A stretch of 64,000 nucleotides of DNA from Narthecium ossifragum. Taxonomy: Eukaryota; Streptophyta; Magnoliopsida; Dioscoreales; Nartheciaceae. The notes beneath the pieces were generated by a model. It was not told the origin of the DNA. It worked only from the letters and a program-made list of their open reading frames with translations, and made no database searches. Positions 36,401 through 44,306 of the stretch are shown piece after piece. Made by a program: the position numbers and the translations under genes. Position 1 is the stretch's first letter; each line of letters starts with the position of its first letter. The stretch covers positions 30,594,972-30,658,971 of the forward strand of contig OY986964.1 of NCBI GenBank assembly GCA_963920575.1. The letters run 5' to 3'.

Positions 36401-39400
36401 GACTAGGGCATCTTCAAAGTTCAAAGTAAGGATCATCGTGCTATCAGCCCAACACGTGCTGACACTTGGCACAGACTTTGTGTTGAATGCATGAGGCTTT
36501 TCCGAGCTAATACATGGTTTGTCCATACAGGCATTATGGCTGGTAATTTACTGGCATGATACGTATCAAACTGTGCCAGTATGTGCTGATCGGCAAGGCA
36601 ATCCCTGTTTCAGAGAGATAGCAGCTGACTTTGTTGTTGCACTTGAGCATCAATCTCTCTATTAATGCAACATCTTCTTTGCTGGATTTATTTAGGAAAG
36701 AGCAAGTTCTATTGAGATTGGATTTGCAATTTCTGCACTTGGCACGGACTTTGTGCTGGCTGCATGAAGCATTTCTAATCTAATACATGGTTTGTCCGAT
36801 ACAGACCTTGTGCCCTGTAATTTATTGGCATGATATGTATCTGGCCGTGCCAGTATGTGCCAATCGGCAAGGCAACCCCTGATTTAGAGAAATAGCAGCT
36901 GACTTTGTTGTTGCACTTGAGCATGTTGACGTGACAACTTCTTTGATGGATTTATTCTAGAAAGACCAAGTTCATTTGAAATTGGATTTAGAAATTTTAT
37001 GCTCAGCCATGCTTCAGTTCTTTTATGCAGTTGCTTGCACTTTCTGCAGAATCTTACTTATTAAAAGATTCATGTATTGAAGAGAATATTTCAATGATGA
37101 TTTGATAATAGCAGTTCTCTGATGAGCTTTTGTTGTTGTTTATGCATTGCAGTTTGTTCCTTTGACCGTTCTTTCATTAAAGCATCTGGACCATGCGTCC
37201 TCTTTGCAACACCTGGGATGATCAGTGGTGGCTTTTCCCTTGAGGTTTTCAAGCAGTGGGCACCATCTGAAAAGAACCTTCTTACACTTCCTGGGTAATC
37301 TTAGTGTTTTTGCAGTCTTTTATTTGTAGTTCTTATGGCTGGAAGAAGTGTGTGGGGTATGTAAGCCAAAAGGAGGTGCTTGCTAGCTGAGGTTTAAATA
37401 TCGCGATAGTGGACAGTGTTTGCGAACTGGATAACTCGTCTAACGAACTATATGATGAATATGGTGAAAACAGATAAAAATGCATAAGATCTTGGAGTCT
37501 TTCTGGATCTATAGCTTTGACTCTTTTTAATAGATAAAAGAAATGTTTACTTGATAATTTGTTCCCTTTGCAGTAAGATTTTGTGGTGTTTTCATCTATC
37601 TTGCTACAAAAGTAGTTACCTACCTTCGCAGGAAGAAGTAGACAACATGCTTTCTCTGAAATATACATTGCAGTAATCAAATGGACATATTCTTATGTTA
37701 GTTCTGGTTCCAAAGGTAACTTGTTTTAAGTACTGTACAAGTTCTGCTACCTTAAGTAACTATTATGATATGCTCTTAAAATGTGTTGATTGTGTCAATA
37801 ATTTGGATAGATGTAGGATTATAGCCATATCATGCTACGTTGATACTCGGTGGCAAGTTGTGGAGAAAATACCTATTTAAAGGGCATCAGGGCATGTGAA
37901 TATTAAGGGCCGTGAAGGGGTAAGCTGTACGCTTGTATTTAGTCTGGATCTGGGTCTAGTAGTTATTTTTTTATAGTTATTGTGGATACATAGTTGGTAT
38001 TTGTCTCGGTCTGTTTTGACAAAAGTGTCTATTCAATGTCAGTGAAGCAGATGTCTTGTCATACTAAATGCTTATTTTGGAATCGAAAGAAGAAGCAAGC
38101 ATTATATCCACTGATATGAGAAATCAGTTCTTTACGCCATAAATATCTGGAAGCAATTATATGAAAACTCTATAACAATTAAATTTAACTGACTAGCATA
38201 TTGTCCTAAAATATCGAGCGAATATTGCATTTCTAGTTATAACAGGTCCACATAGTGTAATACAGGTATCATCTGTTATCTTATATTAAGTAGGTGCCAG
38301 ATGGCTATAGCACTCTGAACTTTAGAGTAATTTCATGTTGGAACATGGTGTACATTGTCATCTTGCCATGCTTTGGTGAAAGGTCGAGTACTATGAGAAT
38401 ATACGCTCTCCAGTCATAGTGCTGGTAGTGGACATGCATATGGGGAAGATTCAATCTAATAACCCTTTGAAGAAGATGTGCGAGCAAAGATTTTGTAGGG
38501 ATAGGAATGAGGAAATGTCCAGTAAGTACTCCCACTGAATGTAGAGATATATAGGCTTCCTCCAACTTAGTAATTAAGTAGATGTGGGGCTTCCTGCTAA
38601 TGAATCTTGTGCGTTCGGATAAGGAGTTGGCTCCTCTCTATATATGTTTCTCTGGTATTACGACAATCGAAATGGAGTATATATTTGGTCATAATAAATG
38701 CTGAAGGTGTAAAACATGGATAAGATGTCGGGGGATTGGGTGTAGCCGTGTATAGAGTACTAATGGATGGAATAAGCTATAGTTTTGATATGTTTTGACT
38801 AGGTATCGAGGGGTTATAAGTGAACGGCGTATCTGGCCCTAAAGATATTAGGATTGAGAACATGGACAGATACGTGTTTACAGTTACACCCACCTTGTCA
38901 AAGAAGTGGCTGTGTTATTAACTACGTTGCTGTAATTTTGGACAAGAAGTGAGTATCATTGTGTTAAATTTTTTTATCTGTGTTGATAAATTGCTGAGCT
39001 AATATCCTTTACGCATGCTAAATGAAGCTATTGTGACAAGCAGAGGCAAGAATATGACTTGTATGGACTGATTAGTCGGAATAGATGAATTTATTTCACC
39101 TAATTTACCTTCGCTTGGATTCATTGGTTTGTCAATCTTCATTCTGTTGCAGGTATTGTGTTGCTGGTACCATAGGGCATAAGCTGATGTCAGGTAAACC
39201 CACCAGAGTTGACTTGGACAAAGACACCCATATTGACGTCCGATGCCAGGTTTTATTAGAGCCTGTGTTATGGAAATTTCGTTGTGCAAGTTTAGTTTGT
39301 AGTTATTCTTCTTGCACGGAACTTGGTGAAATGACTGATATGTGATTGACATTGATAAACAGAAAGCATTGTAGAGATTTTAGAGACCAAACCATTAAGA

Positions 39401-41566
39401 GTAGCTTTTAGAGATGATAACGTTCTGAACTGGAGTGAATTTTGGGATCTTTATAATACAATAAGGCCATCAATTGCAGAGATTTCCTTTCTTTTGCATG
39501 GAACATGTATACTGCATTTGCACAAATTGAAGATATGAGCAGATGATGGAGTCACATCTATCCTTGAATTCATACTTACAGAAAGCCCAAAAGCCTAAAG
39601 CCTGAACCCAATCTAAACAAGTGATTCATCCAAAAAGCCTAATCCATTCCAATTTGTGAACAATGAATATACGACTGAGATTGCCATAAAAAATCCATTC
39701 AAAAAGCCTATTCCATACAAAAGCCTAACCCAATCTAAACACCAAACACAAAAGTTCCTTTAACTTGCAAGATGTAACTCTCTGGAGGAGGGATACAGGG
39801 TGTGATATACTGCTAGATAGAGGACAACAGTGTTGCGAACATTGATTCTGACAGTGCTGGTGGTTTCTCTTTATTTTGGTCATTGTTGCAATGAACTAGA
39901 TAAGTGATCTGATCTTGATGATGCAATTGTCTCCCTGGACTTATCTCTACGGAACCACTAAAAGTACTATGATTCCCTTTAGTTTGTGCTATATGATGAA
40001 ACATAGTCTTCAGGTATGGCTTTAGCCAGAACAATAGTCTCGTCTAAAATTAAAAAATAGGGTGGTTAGTTTCATACATGGATTGCCGTCCCGGTGGCAC
40101 GCGCCGTGCCGGCAGCCTGCTGGTACGGTACGTGCCGCCGGCACGGGGACCGGCACGCCCCGGTGCCATTGTTGTTTTTCTTCCTTCTCCTCCTCCTTCT
40201 ACTCTTATTTCTTCTTTCCTCTTCTCGGCACGGTACGGGGGGTTTTTTGTGCCGGCAACCCACCGGTACGGTACGTGCCAGGCGGCACGCACAGTGCCGG
40301 ACCGGCACGGCAATCCATGGTTTCATATATTTGTATATACACACGCACATATATTGCTTTCATGAATCTTATTGCACAAGTAAAATTTGATCATTTAGTT
40401 CCTGCGACCCTTTTTTTTTTTGAACATGCTGTCTTCATACTTTATTCCTTCATTGGGTGTAGCATTAGTTTTGTGAATTCTTCTGTCAATGATGTCACCT
40501 TTTGCTTCTCGAAGATGGAGATATGTCGTTCCCTTTGATGGAGATCATTAGCCATTATGCAGTTTTCTCTCATGCCTTATTTTGTTCCTTCTAACCAGGG
40601 TTCCAATTTGTAGTCCCAGCCTTGCTTGCACATTTGATCTTCTTTCTAGTAACTTTGTTCTACCACGTCATTAAACTAGTGATTCTTTGTTATCAGATCC
40701 ATCAGCTCTCTTTTAGCCCTCATACAGATGCTAAAGGCATCATGGATCTAGTTGGTTTTCTTTCGCCAAAACATGTCATACTTGTTCATGGTGAGAAGCC
40801 CAAGATGGCCACTCTTAAAGGAAGAATACAGACCGAACTAGGTATTCCATGTTATGATCCAGCAAATAACGAGACAGTGTTCATTCCCACAATGCAAAAT
40901 GTGAAAATAAATGCGACCAGGATGTTTGTTGAAAGCTGTTCTGCGAATTTGTGCGGTGTGAGTAACTTCTGTCTGGGCTTTTTTGATTCAAATAGTGATG
41001 GCATTGAAGTTGCATCAGTGATGAGAGATGAAAAGATTGTTCAAGGTGTATTACTCATGGAGAAAGCAAAAACTGCAAAGGTTGTCTCGGATAAGGAACT
41101 TTTGCAGAAGTTGAGCGTAGAGGAGCACATCGTTCAATTTGCTTACTGCTGTCATCTATCTATAAACAACTGGAGACCAATATCGAAGCAGCCGGGAAAT
41201 GGATCTTCTCTAGTAATTGGAAATGAAAAGTCCTCGTCCATGGTGGCGGGTTCATCCGAACAATTTGGAGAGGAGAAGATGGTATCTTCAACATATCATT
41301 CTTTACTCCAATCATTGCTCCCAATATTGAGAGCTCAAAATCTGTGCAAGAATATTGAAGTGGATTCTGATTACCTCCAGCTAGATTCCTTTCAGATCCG
41401 TATCTGTTCAAAGGATGATTGTCCATACAGGACCAAGGGGCAAAATATAGCAGGAGGATCGGCAACATTTCTCTGCTGTCGCTGGTCAGTAGGTGATGAA
41501 AAACTGGCATGGAAGATTATTTCTTCCATGAGTTGCATGGATGCTTGTCCGATTCAGTATGATTAA
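15444..41566 (+). CDS. CPSF73-II: Integrator subunit 11 / CPSF73-II, metallo-beta-lactamase RNA endonuclease, 13 exons
   Basis: The exons are 15444-15468, 15555-15732, 16601-16673, 18980-19097, 23860-23933, 26818-26954, 28104-28167, 31133-31198, 33902-33971, 35015-35119, 37153-37294, 39153-39249 and 40697-41566. All introns are GT-AG, phases agree at every junction, and the product is 672 residues. The nuclear enzyme cleaves nascent RNA (snRNA 3' ends in the Integrator complex). The zinc-binding signature HFHLDH is at 67-72, with His156 (YYAGH) and Asp177 (YTGDYN). The beta-CASP part includes ESTYAT near 202, and the C-side histidines are in FSPHTD (His392) and LVHGEK (His414). All catalytic residues are present. 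From memory the Arabidopsis protein has about 610 residues; the extra length is in the last exon. The start is MAIECLVLG, the conserved N-terminus. Introns make up 92 percent of the locus because of inserted transposons. Confidence 0.95.
16253..16552 (+). repeat. Diverged tandem duplication in intron 2 of CPSF73-II
   Basis: Two neighbouring segments (about 16253-16399 and 16407-16552) share in order GACTGTGAAG, TGTTTATCAA, GATGATGGAT/ATGATGGATG, GGTGGCATAAT and TCCTGATT(C/T)TCTTTGGTT. It is an old local duplication with no coding content. Confidence 0.65.
17134..18566 (+). mobile_element. Tandem TRIM retrotransposon array with three LTRs (intron 3 of CPSF73-II)
   Basis: Three LTR copies lie at 17134-17491, 17739-18116 and 18218-18566. 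They begin TGATGCGGGAGCAA (TTATGC in the third) and end CTGCATCA or CTGCATCC, so TGATGC and GCATCA form the expected short terminal inverted repeat. Between them are two short internal regions (247 and 101 bp). The first has a tRNA primer-binding-like TATCAGAGC at about 17499, just after LTR 1. The flanks TGCTG and TACTG may be a decayed 5-bp target duplication. There is no protein coding. The LTR body repeats GGTGGTGATTCCTAGG. The second internal region looks deleted. Confidence 0.8.
19169..19730. mobile_element. Non-autonomous DNA element with TAGGGAGCAC ends (intron 4 of CPSF73-II)
   Basis: The left end TAGGGAGCACGAACATG and the complement of the right end, TAGGGAGCACCGACACG, form terminal inverted repeats. 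The direct repeat GGTTACAAGC at 19159-19168 and 19731-19740 is the target duplication (9-10 bp, so MULE-like, or hAT if two bases are chance). Subterminal parts repeat GACACG/CGTGTC. Inside is A- and G-rich sequence with no credible gene. Confidence 0.85.
20345..20453 (-). pseudogene. Isolated exon-like coding fragment on the minus strand
   Basis: Minus-strand open segment of 109 nt with a good acceptor (pyrimidine-rich tract, then TTCGCAAG) and a donor CCTAG/GTATGG. It encodes [20 protein letters not shown] and ends PHLFEYL. The codon pattern and protein-like composition suggest a captured exon of a host gene or the relic of one. I do not recognise the source. It lies antisense inside intron 4 of CPSF73-II, next to GA-rich sequence. 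Confidence 0.35.
20939..21052. repeat. Tandem duplication, about 57-bp unit
   Basis: Two near-identical copies of AAGATTAAATTCCAATTAGA followed by AGATTCAGAAGCTGCTGATAA stand side by side in intron 4 of CPSF73-II. Confidence 0.8.
21187..22005 (-). mobile_element. Cassandra-type TRIM retrotransposon with 5S rRNA-like LTRs (intron 4 of CPSF73-II)
   Basis: Two LTRs (21187-21555 and 21627-22005) flank a 71-bp internal region, and the whole is bounded by a perfect 5-bp target duplication CATTT (21182-21186, 22006-22010). Read on the minus strand, each LTR starts TGTGAGGC, ends GTTACA and contains a 5S rRNA-like block with AAGCGTGCTCGACC and GATGGGTGACC (21312-21378, 21752-21830). The internal region holds a primer-binding site complement GGCTCTGATACCATA beside the 5' LTR and a purine tract AAGGGGGTGGAT before the 3' LTR. 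It has no coding. A 10-bp duplication lengthens the 5S-like block in the second LTR. Confidence 0.92.
22233..23710. mobile_element. CAAGGATT-ended hAT-like element, copy 1 (1,478 bp, intron 4 of CPSF73-II)
   Basis: Ends CAAGGATTTCCATACCGG and CATGGCAATCCTTG are inverted repeats, flanked by a perfect 8-bp target duplication ATCATAAG (22225-22232, 23711-23718). The inside has a C-run, a long GA-rich tract (about 22410-22890) and an AT-rich part. Near 23390-23450 is a decayed stretch reading STRNIYLRP, shared with copy 3. It belongs to a five-member family in this window. Confidence 0.9.
24617..26510 (+). repeat. LTR-like unclassified repeat in intron 5 of CPSF73-II
   Basis: This stretch has LTR features: TGTGTAAAATCCCG near the left end, repeated GATTAGGTTAG(C/A) and TAGAATCC phrases, and a TATA-like ACATATAAAAGCCG at 24942 followed by a CT-rich leader. 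The 25990-26200 part (GCCGAGGCTCGACC, ACTCGGCGGTAGAGCC) looks like the GC-richer body of a gypsy-type LTR. No target duplication or second LTR was found, so a solo LTR is only a proposal. Confidence 0.35.
27600..27925 (+). mobile_element. 3' end remnant of a Ty1/copia retrotransposon (intron 6 of CPSF73-II)
   Basis: At 27641-27668 the plus strand reads DQLADIFMK, the conserved end of copia RNase H. At 27896-27912 a polypurine-like GCTTGAGGGAGAGTGTT is followed by TAAATAC, the usual start of a copia 3' LTR. The remainder is missing or unrecognisable. Confidence 0.6.
28545..29757. mobile_element. CAAGGATT-ended hAT-like element, copy 2 (1,213 bp, intron 7 of CPSF73-II)
   Basis: Ends CAAGGATTTCCATACCGG and CATGGCAATCCTTG, with perfect 8-bp target duplication GTGCCAAG (28537-28544, 29758-29765). 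GA-rich middle and AT-rich part as in copies 1 and 3. Near 29615-29660 a remnant reads [10 protein letters not shown], corresponding to [10 protein letters not shown] in copy 3. The right end carries an extra GCATGTGCCACCGG duplication. Confidence 0.9.
31596..33607. mobile_element. CAAGGATT-ended hAT-like element, copy 3 (2,012 bp, intron 8 of CPSF73-II), with a coding remnant
   Basis: Ends CAAGGATTGCCATGCCGG and CATGGCAATCCTTG, with perfect 8-bp target duplication GTACACAC (31588-31595, 33608-33615). It is the longest member. After the GA-rich and AT-rich parts, 32930-33338 is almost open in one frame ([20 protein letters not shown], later [20 protein letters not shown], ending LRPSMTDYG and a stop) with one internal stop near 33109. 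This is probably the C-terminal end of the family's own transposase. The ends and 8-bp duplication fit the hAT superfamily. Confidence 0.88.
36472..36922. repeat. Diverged direct duplication in intron 10 of CPSF73-II
   Basis: Two segments of about 185 bp (36472-36652 and 36735-36922) share CTTGGCAC(A/G)GACTTTGTG, ATACATGGTTTGTCC, CGGCAAGGCAA and GCAGCTGACTTTGTTGTTGC. Each copy contains a degenerate GCCAGTATGTGC...GGCAAGGCAA(T/C)CCC(C/T)G stretch that may be an old relic of the CAAGGATT family. Confidence 0.7.
40077..40319. mobile_element. CATGGATT-ended hAT-like mini-element, copy 4 (243 bp, intron 12 of CPSF73-II)
   Basis: Ends CATGGATTGCCG and CGGCAATCCATG form inverted repeats, with perfect 8-bp target duplication GTTTCATA (40069-40076, 40320-40327). 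The inside is GC-rich CGGCACG/GTACGGTACGTGCC repeats around a pyrimidine tract. It is a MITE-sized derivative of the larger copies. Confidence 0.9.
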
Positions 41567-42752
41567 CTTGTTATTGTGTGGTAGATTTTAGTCGGGCCAG
41601 ATTGGACCACAATAGTAAGCCCGATCTAATTTATATAAGCTTTAATCCGAGCAGATGTGGGTTGTCTGAATTTAAAGGATGATAGTGCTGTCGAATATGG
41701 GACTTGAGTATATGTCCAAGAAGAAAAATTAAGTTATAGTTGTTGATATGCTCGGCAAGGTTGGTGACTTGACTGCTCTTTGAAGTTGTCCTGACATACA
41801 GTTGATCAGAATGACTTAGCTCAAGAGGAATAAGTTAGAGAGTTTTGAAAAGTGTAAACTTGTGTGCAATGTTGGAAGCTAGTATTTTTAATCCTCATAT
41901 TAAAGCAATTGAGAGATGAGACGCCAAGATTTATGCTCGTCTCTTCCCTTTATATTCTGGTTCTCCTACGAAAATTATTTTATCTTTTTTGTTTTGGGGT
42001 TATGGCCTAAGCATTGTCTCTCAGTATGATGTACATTGTTGTTGATGCTGCTCTTTTAAACTCTTATCAATGAAAAAGGAAATCTCTGGAATAGCAAGAC
42101 ATGTTACTAGTATACATATATAGTTCATATTCAGACACACTGCAGTCAAGCTCATGGTGGGTACATCCTCTTTTCTATGTTTTGCGTCTGTTTAGTTTCT
42201 GTTAGATTTACTAGTATACATATAGTTGACTCCAGATTATCAAGGCGAATTTTTTGAGTTTATACAGCATTTTACAATGGCATTTTGTTAATGCAGCATG
42301 CTAGGCAATGGTTCCAGTTCTGAGATGGGGAGAGCAGGTCAACAGTGAACTCCTCCTACAAGGTGGCTATGTTGGGTATGATGTTTGTGGAAATGTTACT
42401 TATTCTGAGTGTTGTCACTGCTTAATTGCTGATGCGATACACAGAAAAGATTACAAAGATGAGGTACATCTGGGGATGCAAACTACAATCTAAAGCGTGC
42501 ATCAGATCAAAGACGGCATGATTCCTCTCCTTAAAAGAAAACCATTCTCTGACTTACAGTTCCAAACTCATTGGAAAACATTTCTCACTCTCATAAAACG
42601 GTTATCAGATCATAGGTGGTGTGGATCTGTTATCTGCATCACTCTCTTTATGGATGGTCTCAATTCTGTGCCGAGCCCAAGCCAGTGATGGATGGGAGGG
42701 TGGCATATGCTCTATTCTACCACTTCTTTGTTCGATCTGCTAAATCCTCTAT
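41567..42752. other. CPSF73-II 3' flank, no gene supported
   Basis: Likely 3' untranslated region near 41567-42100 (AT-rich). At 42300-42690 short open frames (for example with GYVGYDVCGNVTYSECCHC) give protein-like translations but cannot be linked to any splice pattern or family, so they may be a captured or decayed gene piece. Confidence 0.4.
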
Positions 42753-44066
42753 TCTTTTTTTTCTTTTTCTTTTTTGGATGAGGTGAGCCCAAAGGCGGAG
42801 TACAATGCGCTCAACTATGCGAAACTGGGGAAATCAAGACCATCCTCTTGTCTCCATAAGAAAGATACATGGTCTATTCTACAAAATTTAGCAGCACCAT
42901 CGGCTCCATAGTTAACAGTTTAGGGATAGCATTCAAATACTCCTAACCCAGCACACCTCCCTTATAAGACACATGCAGTACCAACTGACTTATACCCTTC
43001 TTCATCTGTCCATACTAAAGCCTCTTTGATTGCAGTAAGCTCCGCTTCTAAAATAAATTTTACCTTCACTGGCCTTCCACACGCCAACACCTCGTATCTT
43101 GTTGTGTTAAGGCCACTGTAGCTACGGCAGCAGAGCTGGCAACACCCTCCCAGGAAGCATCAGTTTGAATCACCATAGCATCAGTTACTCCACCATGATT
43201 GCTCCGGGGTCTTCTCCTACGTCCCAAGAATTCGTCCACAAGACGCATAACACACCGGGTAACAACATTAGGTTTTTCGCCTCCAACATCAAAACCCAGT
43301 AGTTCCTGTCCTTTCAAATATGCCATAAATTGTAGCATAACCGGGCCTTCTTCTGAAGCACACCCAGCTGTGACAAAGACATACAGAGTAGGTTCATCAC
43401 ATCATCCATCTCCTGTCTTGCATCAACCCAACACCTACAAGTACCAAATAAACAAAATCACAATCAACCAAAGGCATGATTGATGTATTCCCTGTCGTTG
43501 CGACACCTAGGGCATCCACGATCGCGCATGAAGCATATTCATCGAAGAGTATCACGGACAGGCAACTTGCCTCTCATCACCTTCCAAATAAACTGTTTTA
43601 TCCTTGGGCTTGCAGGAATCCGCCAGATGCTTTGCCAAAAACCAGTGTCATTCTGCAACTCTTCCAATCAAATCCCAAGCTTCTAACTTAGCAATAAGTT
43701 ATAAGCAAAAGCTGAAGAAACTCGCCCAGATCCATCGCAAACCCAATGATATTCATCCCCTTGCCGTAGAGAGTGGATCTATAACTCTCAAATTGAGTGT
43801 GCCAATGAACGGTGAAAGCGCTAGTTGACGATGCTCTCATTCCACCTATCTCCTTTCATGAGATCTCCCACCAGCATCCCATCTAATTCTTGAGACACCG
43901 ACACCATATCTGTTGTTTGTGCCAATGGTTTCTCCAAGATCCATGGGTCATCAAGCACCCTCACTCTGCTATTTGAGGCCGGCGAGCGCCTCAGGCCTAG
44001 CCTTAAATCCTCTGTTCGGTTGGCAGGCTTCAAACCTGAGATTCCCACACTCCTAGCCTTAGCCAT
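42753..44066 (-). mobile_element. 5'-truncated, decayed LINE (non-LTR retrotransposon)
   Basis: Read on the minus strand, in order: a reverse-transcriptase tail region (RVLDDPWILEKPL, then VGDLMKGDRWNESIVN, 43821-43990); a zf-RVT-like zinc region (WKVMRGKLPVRDTLR, CPRCRNDREYINHA, 43480-43600) with an in-frame stop; and a ribonuclease H-like part (VIQTDASWEG, later EAELTAIKEALVWTDEEG, 43020-43170). The 3' end is a purine-rich tail (complement of 42753-42776) after TGTACTCCGCCTTTGGGCTC, the usual plant LINE ending. Frameshifts and stops make it inactive. Confidence 0.8.
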
Positions 44067-44306
44067 TGAACCATCTAAGCACTTGAAAGTGTTAGTTCTA
44101 TCTATAAATCCACCAAATTCTCAATCTGACTCAACCCAACTCATGATCCGATCACAAAACCAACTACGTTCATCCACTGTGAAGTCCACTCTGGTATCAT
44201 CACACCAGAGAACCTCTTCAATTAGAACTCTTTCCTTGTTGGAACCCATGCCACGCGCATATATGGCGCCTAAACCCTAAACCCATGCCACTCCCTCTAC
44301 TAGTAG

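Noticed and set aside
41160..41510. 116-residue minus-strand frame
   Set aside because: Antisense to the last exon of CPSF73-II, with no independent support.
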